A stretch of 64,000 nt of DNA from JAZDRH01 sp047470865 (lineage in GTDB: Bacteria; Pseudomonadota; Gammaproteobacteria; Pseudomonadales; Pseudomonadaceae): contig NZ_JAZDRH010000015.1 of the NCBI RefSeq assembly GCF_047470865.1, forward strand, positions 15,257 to 79,256, given 5' to 3'. A model generated the notes under the pieces. It saw only the letters and a program-made list of their open reading frames with translations, was not told the DNA's origin and did no database searches. Position numbers and translations under genes: made by a program. This document shows positions 17,065-25,410 of the stretch, piece by piece; the stretch's first letter is position 1; every line of letters begins with the position of its first letter.

Positions 17065-17329
17065 AGACGTCAATTCCGCAGCTGCAGTACTCGGCTTAAA
17101 GCCTAGTGTCTTGCGCAAAAAGCTGCGCGAACTAGGCGTTATATCAAACAACAATGAGCTGCAATGCAAGTTCAGGGGAAGCCCTTATTTCTTTACTGAT
17201 ACTCGCCAACGCTGGAATGAATATATTCAAGCATACAGCTACTACGGCGTAATCATGGTGACTGAAAAAGGCATCGCTTGGATTGCTAAAAAAATGATTA
17301 TCAACATTAAAAAAAATGAGGCTGCGTAG
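17057..17329 (+). CDS. KilA-C-like phage antirepressor domain protein
   Basis: 90 residues from an ATG at 17057 with AGGAGG seven bases upstream. VNSAAAVLGLKPSVLRKKLRELGVI is a helix-turn-helix-like start and FTDTRQRWNEYIQAYSYYGVIMVTEKGIAWIAKK matches the C-terminal part of KilA-C/antirepressor domains (phage ANT). It overlaps the kinase stop and the next start. A DNA-binding regulatory role is likely. Confidence 0.55.
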   Translation: MHRDVNSAAAVLGLKPSVLRKKLRELGVISNNNELQCKFRGSPYFFTDTRQRWNEYIQAYSYYGVIMVTEKGIAWIAKKMIINIKKNEAA

Positions 17330-17574
17330 TGACCACGCTAGAGCAACTTCAGAAGAAGTACAGCTGCAACTTTATAACGCTGGAACATTTTCGAGAGCAG
17401 TTTATGCCGCATATCGAAAACCAACGGCACTTAATCCTGCAGCTAAATGAGGATGCAATTCGGCTACCTATCAACAAGCTGAATAGCAGCCGTAAAGCAC
17501 CAAAAATTATTTATCTACGTGATCTTGCCAAGTGGCTAGATCAAAAAGAAGCCGCAGCATACAAAGCTGCTTAA
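17329..17574 (+). CDS. PrtN-like regulator (pyocin activator family)
   Basis: 81 residues resembling pyocin activator PrtN in layout: ITLEHFREQFMPHIE, then an acidic middle, IRLPINKL, and IIYLRDLAKWLDQKEA near the end. PrtN in Pseudomonas aeruginosa activates pyocin genes after SOS induction; small PrtN-family proteins are also common in prophage early operons. Here it starts at a GTG overlapping the previous stop. Its regulon is unknown. Confidence 0.6.
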   Translation: MTTLEQLQKKYSCNFITLEHFREQFMPHIENQRHLILQLNEDAIRLPINKLNSSRKAPKIIYLRDLAKWLDQKEAAAYKAA

Positions 17575-17591
17575 CAAAAGGAAGCAACAGC

Positions 17592-17939
17592 ATGAAAGCA
17601 ACAAACACAACTGCATTTATCAACAACTTAAATGCTGGCGTATTTACTGAGCAAGTGGGCCGCGCGCTTAGCGACGTAGCTGCGGGCGTAATTGATCACG
17701 GCAAGAAAGGCACAGTTTCAGTGACGTTTGACTTCACTCAGATCGGTGAGACTAATCAAGTCAAAGTCACTCACAAACTCAAATATACACAGCCAACGAA
17801 GCGTGGCAGCAAAAGTGAAGATACAGCATTAGATACACCTATGTATGTATCTGAACAGGGCGTAACAATCGAAAACCCAGCACCAAACGGCAATCTTTTC
17901 TCTGTAGTCGATGCGCCTATAGTTGCACGTGAAGCTTAA
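17592..17939 (+). CDS. Hypothetical phage protein, 115 residues
   Basis: Starts at ATG 17592 after AAGGAAG. VTFDFTQIGETNQVKVTHKLKYTQPT looks like an antiparallel beta structure; the protein has no Cys and no membrane segment. It precedes a DUF2303 gene, a pairing common in phage recombination or anti-host modules. No function recognised. Confidence 0.6.
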   Translation: MKATNTTAFINNLNAGVFTEQVGRALSDVAAGVIDHGKKGTVSVTFDFTQIGETNQVKVTHKLKYTQPTKRGSKSEDTALDTPMYVSEQGVTIENPAPNGNLFSVVDAPIVAREA

Positions 17940-17986
17940 TTTAACTAACAACCACCACATTTATTAACTAAGTAAGAGTAATACAC

Positions 17987-18814
17987 ATGCAAAACACAGA
18001 CTTAACAAATGCGATCGCACAAGTATCTGCACTAGCTATAACAGCTGATACTGAAACGAATAAATATATTGCAAACATGGCGGATGGCATTATCGCGCTG
18101 CCTGAAAATATTCTGGTAAATGATCTAGAAAATTACATGCCGCAACGCCGCAGTTTCCGTGGCAACTTCAACACCAGCAGCATTGAAAACTTTGCGTATT
18201 ACGTTAATCAGCAAGACACAGCTACCGTCTTTATTGACTTAGAAAGTCCAACTCTAAATGCCAAAGCTATTTTTGATTTAGGCGATGTTGAAGAGCCTGG
18301 TCATTGCCGCCACACATCCCAACTTTCACTTAAACCAACAGCAGTATTTGCAGCTGTACAGCAAATTAACGGTAACCCTGTTAACCAACAGAAACTAGCT
18401 GAGTTTCTTGAAGACTGGCAGGACCATATTCAAGCTGTGGCAGACGGTGAAGAGGTCAATATTTACAAAGCTTTAGCCGCTGTTCGCAATGTCACTATCG
18501 AAAAAATCAACAAATCCGATTTTATTGAGCGTGATTTTGGACAAACAACATCAGCCATGGATCAGATTGAAGCGAAAAGCATTGAACGCCTTCCTGGTTA
18601 TTTACATGTTCGCCTAACACCGCACGAAGGACTAGCTGAGATCGTAATCAAATTACGTGTAGGCATTCAAACCAACGCTGAAAAGCCTACGTTTGTGCTG
18701 CGCTGGATGCAAGAAGATGCGGTGCGCGAGGCTATTGGCCAAGACCTCAAACGTGTTCTTCATGAACGCATTGAGGGTAAAGACATGCTTATTGGCACAT
18801 TCAACTCTAAATAA
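17987..18814 (+). CDS. DUF2303 family (YfdQ-like) phage protein
   Basis: 275 residues with landmarks of the DUF2303 family: YMPQRRSFRGNF, then TATVFIDLESPTLNAKAIFDLGDVEEPGHCRH, and LAEFLEDWQDHI. The family, named after YfdQ of an E. coli prophage, is a conserved early-phage protein without known activity. Preceded by about 50 noncoding bases with AAGTAAGAG upstream. Confidence 0.75.
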   Translation: MQNTDLTNAIAQVSALAITADTETNKYIANMADGIIALPENILVNDLENYMPQRRSFRGNFNTSSIENFAYYVNQQDTATVFIDLESPTLNAKAIFDLGDVEEPGHCRHTSQLSLKPTAVFAAVQQINGNPVNQQKLAEFLEDWQDHIQAVADGEEVNIYKALAAVRNVTIEKINKSDFIERDFGQTTSAMDQIEAKSIERLPGYLHVRLTPHEGLAEIVIKLRVGIQTNAEKPTFVLRWMQEDAVREAIGQDLKRVLHERIEGKDMLIGTFNSK

Positions 18815-18876
18815 CTAAAACTGCAGCTAGTAGCACCACCTGCTAGCTGCTTCTATAAAAACAGCGAGGCTTACAC

Positions 18877-19380
18877 ATGCAACTTACAACATTAGATCAT
18901 ATCGGAATATTCACCTTTGTAGCCTTCTTAATTGGCTACGGCTGGCTGGCTTATAAATTCGGACGACATGACCAGTCTATATACGCGAATAAGTTCAAAT
19001 GCTTAGCTGAAGAACAGGCAGAAACCATTCGCAATCTTGAAAGCACCCTTCGTAAATCTATCAGTAATAACGAACATACAATGAAGAACTATATGAAAAG
19101 CGCTGGCGAGCTAATTGAAACTCGTAAAAAGCTTTCAGTACTCGAAGATAGCTTACGAGAAACTATTAATGAGCAAGTATTAAAAATCAACACACTGACT
19201 GATCGCGAACTCAGGACAGAAGAACTTAATACCCTGTGGGACGTTGTACGCACACTAAATAGCAACAGTAGTGTTATTGAAGTATTGAAAATTCCGCTCG
19301 AAGCAAAACGTCAGTTAAAGCTTGCCAAAACAGTAGAGCAACTGATCTTAAAACGACAAACAGAAAAAGCAGTGGCGTAA
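18877..19380 (+). CDS. Membrane-anchored coiled-coil phage protein
   Basis: 167 residues: one N-terminal membrane segment (IGIFTFVAFLIGYGWLAYKF) then a long coiled coil with repeated heptads from about residue 45 to 160. The gene has a GCGAGG upstream. It ends ATGA-overlapped with the next gene (TAATG). No family recognised; similarity to spanins is only in general plan and I do not claim it. Confidence 0.55.
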   Translation: MQLTTLDHIGIFTFVAFLIGYGWLAYKFGRHDQSIYANKFKCLAEEQAETIRNLESTLRKSISNNEHTMKNYMKSAGELIETRKKLSVLEDSLRETINEQVLKINTLTDRELRTEELNTLWDVVRTLNSNSSVIEVLKIPLEAKRQLKLAKTVEQLILKRQTEKAVA

Positions 19381-19568
19381 TGAGTACTAAACAGCACAGC
19401 GAGCTACTTAATACTCTGATTAAAAAATTCGCGTTTGATGAGCTGCTCGGACAACACCTTAAACGCACCGCAGAACAAGTTCAGTTCGATTTGCAACACA
19501 TAGCAGGCATTAACGTATCAGTCCTGCAAGTTAAACAAAGCGCCCTGCAAATCGGCATTAGTTTATAA
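19380..19568 (+). CDS. Hypothetical phage protein, 62 residues
   Basis: Small helical protein, start overlapping the previous stop by one base. No motif or family recognised. Operon membership and codon-sized spacing support it as real. Confidence 0.5.
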   Translation: MSTKQHSELLNTLIKKFAFDELLGQHLKRTAEQVQFDLQHIAGINVSVLQVKQSALQIGISL

Positions 19569-19580
19569 GTGGTGGAAGCA

Positions 19581-20036
19581 ATGAAAAAACGTAATAACCC
19601 TATTCAGTTACAACATCAATCTCGATTAGCTAAATTAGCTTTGGCCAACATTATTCTCGTTCGTCACAGCGCATTCAATGATGACGAGTTACGCGTTATC
19701 AACTGGAAAACTTGCAATGACATCCAAACAAATGGCTTGCAGGCCAGCAGCATCATGCACGAAAAGCTCCTCTGGAATGCCCTGCTATGTGTGTTCATTG
19801 AAGACGAAAACGGCCAAGACTGGATCTATGAGCAAGTAGAAGCAGAGTGCCCATGTTTACAAGAAGAACTTGTCGAAATTTTTAACGAACGTCATAACCA
19901 GCTAATCGCACAAGTCGACTCAAATTCAATCATTGGTATGGGCTGGATTTATAGCCCTATTCCGCGGGACATCACAGATCAAAAAGCACTGGCAATTTTT
20001 GATCAATGCATTAACCAACCACTCATCCGCGCATAA
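19581..20036 (+). CDS. Hypothetical phage protein, 151 residues
   Basis: A mostly helical acidic protein with several tryptophans and cysteines. ATG at 19581 is preferred; GTG at 19569 directly after the previous stop is an alternative. IDDNGQDW-like and GMGWIYSPIPRDITDQ segments gave me no family. Part of the early operon. Confidence 0.5.
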   Translation: MKKRNNPIQLQHQSRLAKLALANIILVRHSAFNDDELRVINWKTCNDIQTNGLQASSIMHEKLLWNALLCVFIEDENGQDWIYEQVEAECPCLQEELVEIFNERHNQLIAQVDSNSIIGMGWIYSPIPRDITDQKALAIFDQCINQPLIRA

Positions 20037-20053
20037 CACTGGTAAAAAAACTC

Positions 20054-20587
20054 ATGTTAAATAAAGACACCCTCGCTTCACTTCTTAAAAAACCACAAAA
20101 CTTGGCAATTCTAGATACTGAAACCACTGGGTTAGATGAAGATGCTCAAATCATTGAAATATCAATAATCGATGGCAATGGTAAAGTTTTAATGGATCAA
20201 CTGGTTAAACCAACAACATCAATTCCAGCTGAAACATCAAAAATACATGGCCTTTACGATAAAAACGTTCGTAACGCGCCATCCTTTGCAGAAGTTGCTA
20301 AACAATTAGAAGACATCATCAATGGCCGCGTGCTGATTATTTGGAACTCTGAATATGATTTACGCTTAATCAAACAATCGGCGCAAGTACACAATATTGA
20401 ATGCAACTTAACACCATCAGCAATCTATTGTGCTCAAACTGCATACGCAAAATTCAATGGCAAAAGACTATCACTAGTTAATGCTGCGGCTAAACATGGA
20501 ATTGATCACAGCAATGCTCACAGAGCGCTTGCAGATGTTCAAACCACATTAGAAATTCTTAAGGTGATGACTAATGAGCACGTTTAG
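20054..20587 (+). CDS. DnaQ-like 3'-5' exonuclease (DEDDh)
   Basis: 177 residues with all DEDDh elements: AILDTETTGLDEDAQIIEIS (Asp, Glu), HGL, a WNSEYDLRLI Asp, and HRALADVQTTLEI (His and Asp). Such stand-alone exonucleases resemble the epsilon subunit of DNA polymerase III or ExoX and may assist phage recombination or repair. The 99 bases downstream hold no gene I can support. Confidence 0.85.
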   Translation: MLNKDTLASLLKKPQNLAILDTETTGLDEDAQIIEISIIDGNGKVLMDQLVKPTTSIPAETSKIHGLYDKNVRNAPSFAEVAKQLEDIINGRVLIIWNSEYDLRLIKQSAQVHNIECNLTPSAIYCAQTAYAKFNGKRLSLVNAAAKHGIDHSNAHRALADVQTTLEILKVMTNEHV

Positions 20588-20686
20588 AACTCAGTATTCA
20601 TTGCCGATACACCAATGGCAGCAATCGCTCGCGCCAATAACTACTGGCGAGAAACTAAAGAACAAATAGCAGCTTAGGAGAACATC

Positions 20687-20935
20687 ATGAACACTAACAA
20701 AGATCCTTTCTGTGAAATTTTATCTGAAAGTGAAGTCGCTGAGTTAACTGGCTTTAAAACATCAGTAAAGCAACAAGATTGGCTGCACAATAACGGGTGG
20801 GCATACCACCTAAATGGAGCGCGCCGCCCTATTATTGGGCGCTTATACGCACGCATGAAAATGGCAGGTAATCACAAAATAGACGAAGAGCCAGCATACA
20901 CTGGCTGGAAATTTGATTTGAGTAAAGTGTCTTAA
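20687..20935 (+). CDS. DUF4224 domain protein (integrase-associated)
   Basis: 82 residues with LSESEVAELTGFKTSVKQQDWLHNNGWAY, the signature region of DUF4224, and a following RRPIIGRLYARMK. This family is almost always found immediately upstream of a phage integrase and is thought to act as a directionality factor. AGGAG is upstream of the ATG and the stop adjoins the integrase start. Confidence 0.75.
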   Translation: MNTNKDPFCEILSESEVAELTGFKTSVKQQDWLHNNGWAYHLNGARRPIIGRLYARMKMAGNHKIDEEPAYTGWKFDLSKVS

Positions 20936-21985
20936 ATGGCAAAGAAAGACTTACCACCGCGCATGCTTAAACGTGTGCGCACGTTAAAAAGCGGGAAACG
21001 CTGGATAGGATATTACTATGATGGAAGAGATGAATTCGGCAAAAGAAAAGAGTACCCATTAGGCACCGACCTTGCTGAAGCTCGGCTTAAATGGGCAGAA
21101 ATGGAAGGTATTAAAATTGAACCGAACATAAAAACTATGGGGTTTATTTTTGATAGATATGAACGCGAGATAATTCCAACAAAAAAACCACGCACGCAAA
21201 AAGATAATCTTGCAGAACTAAAACAACTACGCAAAGTACTCGACACTGCGCCAATTGATGCAATAACGCCTCATGTTATTGCCCAATATCGTGATGCAAG
21301 AACTGCAAAAACCCGCGGAAATAGAGAAATAGCTTTGTTATCACATGTTTTTAACATTGCAAGAGAATGGGGCTATACAGAAAAAGAAAACCCATGCACT
21401 GGTGTTCGACGCAATAAAGAAGTTGCTCGAGATTTTTATGCACGGCAAGAAGTCTGGGATGCCGTTTATGAAGCTGCCGTAGCTGAGCTTAAACAAGCCA
21501 TGCTTTTAGCTTACTTAACAGGTCAACGACCAGCCGACGTTCTAAAATTTCGTGTAAGTGATGCTACTGAAGAATACTTATTACTTAGCCAAAATAAAAC
21601 ATCTAAAAAAATAAGAATTAAACTTTTCAATAACAATGGTACACCGAGTCAACTTGCACAGCTGCTTCGTGAGATAAAAGTTCAGCGAAAGCTTACACAA
21701 TCAGAATTTTTACTTTGCAATAATGAGGGCTTAAGACTAAGCCAACATATGCTACGTTATAGATGGGATGAAGCACGTTCAAAAGCAGCAAACACAGCTA
21801 AAAAAAATAAACTTTTTGAACTAGCACATGAAATTGAGCAATTTCAATTCAGAGATATTAGACCTAAAGCAGCCAGTGAGATAGAGGATTTAACAGAGGC
21901 AAGTAAACTGCTAGGACACTCAAATGAACAAATAACTCAAACAGTGTACCGACGCGTCGGAGAAGTAGTAAGCCCTACAAAATAA
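20936..21985 (+). CDS. Phage tyrosine integrase
   Basis: 349 residues. AMLLAYLTGQRPADVLKF contains the first catalytic Arg, QFRDIRPKAASEIEDL the second Arg region (in place of the usual HxLR), LLGHSN the His, and TVYRRVGE the Tyr near the C-terminus. The N-terminus carries an arm-type AP2-like domain (KRWIGYYYDGRDEFGKRKEYP). It lies 120 bases from the attachment site in tRNA-Leu, which fits a tRNA-targeting integrase. Confidence 0.9.
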   Translation: MAKKDLPPRMLKRVRTLKSGKRWIGYYYDGRDEFGKRKEYPLGTDLAEARLKWAEMEGIKIEPNIKTMGFIFDRYEREIIPTKKPRTQKDNLAELKQLRKVLDTAPIDAITPHVIAQYRDARTAKTRGNREIALLSHVFNIAREWGYTEKENPCTGVRRNKEVARDFYARQEVWDAVYEAAVAELKQAMLLAYLTGQRPADVLKFRVSDATEEYLLLSQNKTSKKIRIKLFNNNGTPSQLAQLLREIKVQRKLTQSEFLLCNNEGLRLSQHMLRYRWDEARSKAANTAKKNKLFELAHEIEQFQFRDIRPKAASEIEDLTEASKLLGHSNEQITQTVYRRVGEVVSPTK

Positions 21986-22106
21986 CCATTTATCATTTCC
22001 GCATTCAAGTTTTAGGGTATTGATTTATAAAGATAAATTACCTACTTAAATATGAATATGCGGAAATTTTTTATAATTAACCTGCTGATTTATATAGAAA
22101 ATTTAA

Positions 22107-22165
22107 AGGATTCAAAATCCGCCGTTGGTAACAACGTGAGAGTTCGAGTCTCTCCCGAGGCACCA
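22107..22165 (+). other. Right attachment site: 3' fragment of tRNA-Leu(CAA)
   Basis: The sequence begins in the anticodon stem, GGATTCAAAATCC with anticodon CAA, and continues through a long variable arm, TTCGAGTC and CACCA. It lacks the 5' half, so it is not a functional tRNA. It is the host 3' remnant left when the phage integrated in tRNA-Leu and restored the gene at the other end, which must lie left of the window. Confidence 0.75.
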
Positions 22166-22215
22166 TTTTAAAACAACTTGCATTTCTACCTCGCAAGTTC
22201 GTTTCATCCAGCTAT

Positions 22216-22290
22216 AGGGGCGTCGCCAAGCGGTAAGGCACCAGGTTTTGATCCTGGCATGCGTTGGTTCGAATCCAGCCGCCCCTGCCA
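22216..22290 (+). tRNA. tRNA-Gln (UUG)
   Basis: 75 bases, acceptor AGGGGCG paired with CGCCCCT, anticodon stem-loop CCAGGTTTTGATCCTGG with anticodon TTG, TTCGAATC in the T loop and encoded GCCA. It follows the tRNA-Leu remnant. Confidence 0.95.
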
Positions 22291-22567
22291 TTTTAAAATA
22301 TAATTTTCTTATGAGTCCCGCATGTTTAGTGCGGAAGTCCCGCATTACTTCCTTTCCATGACACTAAATAGCTAATCCTTGTAGTCTCAGCATGCCATCG
22401 CTTTTCTGCTCCTGAGGCATACTAGACCAACAGTCTCAATGTAAAAGCATTACTCATTAAAAACTAAAAACAGCCCCTACTTTACCAACCCCAAACACAC
22501 AAAGCTTAAATTAGAAACACCAAACCTATTGTCCTATACCCCTACAAAAGACAATGGTTAGCAATTA

Positions 22568-22589
22568 TTTTGCTAGCGTCCTAGCAAAA
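22568..22589. promoter_or_regulatory. Perfect palindrome upstream of the orphan ccoN gene
   Basis: Arms TTTTGCTAG and CTAGCAAAA enclose CGTC. There is no T-run, so a terminator is unlikely; an operator or hairpin in the 5' leader fits better. It does not match the ANR/FNR consensus TTGAT-N4-ATCAA. The rest of 22291-22686 shows no gene. Confidence 0.4.
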
Positions 22590-22686
22590 GATTTCATTAG
22601 TAGCCCAGCCCTATTAATTCTAGGCTACAGCCTTATTTTGCGTGTTTTCCAAAGATAAGGAGAGGCGTAGCCGTTTACGCCAAATA

Positions 22687-24111
22687 ATGATGAAATCTGA
22701 CAACTCTAAACACTACAATTACCAGGTAGTAAAGCAGTTTACCCTTGCTACTATTATCTGGGGCATTATAGGTATGAGCCTTGGCGCACTATTAGCTGCT
22801 CAACTGGTTTGGCCTCAGCTAAACTTTGATTTACCTTGGACAAGCTTTGGTCGAATTCGCCCCGCCCATACCAACTTTATGATCTTTGCCTTTGGTGCAA
22901 ACGCGTTATTTGCCAGCTCATTTTATGTTGTACAACGTACTTGCTATGTCGCACTTCCCACCCCAAGCTTAGCAAAATTCTTCTTCTGGGGATGGCAGGC
23001 TGCGCTTATTGTAATGGGCGCTAGCTATGTATTAGGTATTACATCCACCAAAGAATATGCCGAATTTGAATGGCCCATCGCCCTTGCTCTGGTTATTTTA
23101 TGGTGCATATATGCTTATCTCTATTTTTACTGCTTGATTCAGAGAAATATTAAGCACATCTATGTAGCTAACTGGTTTTATGCTGCTTTTATTGTTGTAA
23201 CCGGCATGATCATTCTCGTTAATAAAACCTCTATACCCTATTCATTTTGGCATTCTTATTCTATGTATTCAGGCGCTACAGACGCTATGATTCAGTGGTG
23301 GTATGGGCATAGCGTTGTTGGCTTTATCCTTTCTGTGGCATTTCTTGGAATGATGTACTACTTTGTGCCTAAACAAGTAGAACAACCTGTTTATTCCTAC
23401 CGCATTTCTATTGTGCACTTTTGGGCAATTATTACTATTTATATCTGGGCTGGCCCTCATCACCTGCATTACACAGCACTACCTGACTGGGCGCAAAGTG
23501 TTGGCATGGCAATGTCTATTATCCTGCTAGCACCTAGCTGGGGTGGTATGATTAACGGCATGATGACACTTTCTGGCGCTTGGCATAAGCTTCGCTCCGA
23601 TCCTATTTTACGCTTTATGGTGGTATCTCTTGCGTTTTATGGAATGTCAACATTTGAAGGCCCTATGATGGCCATCAAAACTGTTAACGCCCTATCTCAC
23701 TATACTGATTGGACGATAGGACATGTACACGCTGGCGCACTAGGCTGGGTAGCCATGATGACGATTGGCACCTTGTATTTTCTAATTCCCCGCCTCTGGA
23801 ACTGCGAAAAAATGTATAGTGAAAGTCTCATTAGTTTACATTTTTGGCTCGCAACCATAGGCACAGTGCTGTACATTGCAGCTATGTGGGTAAACGGTAT
23901 TAGCCAAGGTTTAATGTGGCGCGCAGTAAACAAAGATGGAACTTTAACTTACTCTTTTGTTGAAGCACTTGAAGCCAGTCATTACGGCTATATTGTTCGA
24001 TTTATTGGCGGCAGCTTATTTACATTAGGCATGGCGATTCTGGCAATCAACACTTTACTTACCATTGTAAAAAGCAAACAAAAGAATACATTGGAGTACA
24101 AATATGCTTAG
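22687..24111 (+). CDS. ccoN: Orphan cbb3-type cytochrome c oxidase subunit I (CcoN)
   Basis: About 474 residues, normal for CcoN, with 12 hydrophobic segments. All metal ligands are present: RPAHTNFMIF (low-spin heme b, His near residue 61), WYGHSVVGF (CuB), GPHHLHY (two CuB histidines) and GHVHAGALGW (heme b3 and heme b). CcoN reduces oxygen to water in the inner membrane at low oxygen. No ccoO or ccoP is adjacent, as with the orphan CcoN3/CcoN4 subunits of Pseudomonas aeruginosa that pair with CcoO/P encoded elsewhere. The start is uncertain: ATGs at 22687 and 22690 have a purine-rich AAGGAG about 25 bases upstream; a GTG at 22642 is in frame. Confidence 0.85.
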   Translation: MMKSDNSKHYNYQVVKQFTLATIIWGIIGMSLGALLAAQLVWPQLNFDLPWTSFGRIRPAHTNFMIFAFGANALFASSFYVVQRTCYVALPTPSLAKFFFWGWQAALIVMGASYVLGITSTKEYAEFEWPIALALVILWCIYAYLYFYCLIQRNIKHIYVANWFYAAFIVVTGMIILVNKTSIPYSFWHSYSMYSGATDAMIQWWYGHSVVGFILSVAFLGMMYYFVPKQVEQPVYSYRISIVHFWAIITIYIWAGPHHLHYTALPDWAQSVGMAMSIILLAPSWGGMINGMMTLSGAWHKLRSDPILRFMVVSLAFYGMSTFEGPMMAIKTVNALSHYTDWTIGHVHAGALGWVAMMTIGTLYFLIPRLWNCEKMYSESLISLHFWLATIGTVLYIAAMWVNGISQGLMWRAVNKDGTLTYSFVEALEASHYGYIVRFIGGSLFTLGMAILAINTLLTIVKSKQKNTLEYKYA

Positions 24112-24265
24112 TCTAATCATGCTTTTCATTGCTGTTGTTTTAGTCAAACAGCTCGTCAAATACAACAAAGCAGAAAGCCTACAAGCCAGTCAGGTTATTT
24201 TTCAAGATGAAGCTATTCATCAGCATTCTATAGCCAGAATAAATGCTTTTAGTCGATCATTCTAA
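24104..24265 (+). CDS. Small membrane protein coupled to ccoN (CcoQ-like position)
   Basis: 53 residues from an ATG overlapping the last codons of ccoN, with GGAG nine bases upstream. The N-terminus LIMLFIAVVLVKQLVKY is one membrane segment; the rest is polar. Size, topology and overlap are those of CcoQ-like accessory subunits, and orphan ccoN4 of P. aeruginosa also has a small downstream partner. Sequence similarity to CcoQ is not evident to me. Confidence 0.6.
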   Translation: MLSLIMLFIAVVLVKQLVKYNKAESLQASQVIFQDEAIHQHSIARINAFSRSF

Positions 24266-24305
24266 CTATCCACACCAGCTAAGAGGAAACGTTTAGCTGG
24301 TGTAG

Positions 24306-25151
24306 CTAAGCATGATTTTGACAGAAATCAGGAATTGACTTGTGCTTTAAAATGGACAAGGCACTAAGCAACCCATTACTCAACATTTTATCCGCATAAA
24401 TTGCATAAACTGGCAGCAAAAACTCAGGCGCCCCTTCAACTACTCTTGCAATCCCCCTATCAATATAAGGCTGCGCTGTGCGACTACGAAAATACCCACG
24501 CCCACCTAGAGATGACAAGGTTTCAAGTGCTAAAGGCCCCATATTTGAAGTAAACTTATCAATATCAATTTCTGGATAGACCAGCCGATGCTGCTTAGCA
24601 AAAGACTCTCCCCAATCAATATAAATATAGGGTTCTGACTTACCTCTAGCTTCAATAAGAACTAATTTCTCTTCTAATACCATTTCCACGCTTAAATATC
24701 CTGAACGACAAGGAGCATTCAGCAGCAAAATATCCACCTCACCCTGCTCTAACATGCGTAATAAGTCAGCTCGATCACTGACATAGGTTGCTAAACGTGC
24801 CTGCGGAAGATTTTGTTTTAAATCTATGACCCATTGATGAAAAATAGAACTCCATAGACTAGTTTCAGCCGCCACACGAACAACCAGCTCTTGAGGTTGG
24901 GATAAAATCTCACGCTGAGCCATCTCCCACGTTGCTAGCAGGCTTTGCGCATAACCTACAAAATGCCGCCCCTGCTCAGTTAAACTCGCACCTTGCGATG
25001 TACGCAAAAAAAGCCGACTCTTTAGCTGCTCTTCAAGATTCTTAATACGCGCAGTCACTGTTGTTTGCGTTACATGCAACTGTTGCGAGGCTGCAATAAA
25101 ACTCCCCTTATCAGCCACTGCCAGAAAGGTGCGCGCCAACTCTAAATCCAT
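24306..25151 (-). CDS. LysR-family transcriptional regulator
   Basis: 281 residues; the N-terminal winged helix-turn-helix LELARTFLAVADKGSFIAASQQLHVTQTTVTARIKNLEEQL is typical, followed by a substrate-binding-like domain. It converges on the ccoN pair and is divergent from the degenerate CcoN-like gene at 25411, so the 260-base interval 25152-25410 should hold its operator and the divergent promoters. Ligand unknown. Confidence 0.88.
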   Translation of the reverse strand: MDLELARTFLAVADKGSFIAASQQLHVTQTTVTARIKNLEEQLKSRLFLRTSQGASLTEQGRHFVGYAQSLLATWEMAQREILSQPQELVVRVAAETSLWSSIFHQWVIDLKQNLPQARLATYVSDRADLLRMLEQGEVDILLLNAPCRSGYLSVEMVLEEKLVLIEARGKSEPYIYIDWGESFAKQHRLVYPEIDIDKFTSNMGPLALETLSSLGGRGYFRSRTAQPYIDRGIARVVEGAPEFLLPVYAIYADKMLSNGLLSALSILKHKSIPDFCQNHA

Positions 25152-25410
25152 AGCACTCTCCTCACCATAAGACCATTAGTTTAATCATCATCATGCAAAC
25201 TCCTGTTATACCTAGAATTATTTATGATAACCAGCAGCAGTCAAATAAGAATCCATGGAAGCAGAGATTGCTTTATCTATCAAAAAGAAGAACAATATCT
25301 CAGTTTAAAGCATGGCGAACTCGCATTTACATCCATATTTAACTATTCTAAGAGTAGTTTATTTTTTATTAAAATATTATTTTTTAAAGTATTATATCAA
25401 ATTAAACCTT

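Noticed and set aside
20615..20677. 20-codon frame (MAAIARANNYWRETKEQIAA) before the DUF4224 gene
   Set aside because: No ribosome site. It may be the stub of a small phage gene but is too short to support.
22112..22345. A 77-codon minus-strand frame across the tRNA-Leu remnant and tRNA-Gln
   Set aside because: It is the antisense of tRNA genes and contains AGAAGFEP, a well-known false ORF signature of tRNA-proximal translation.
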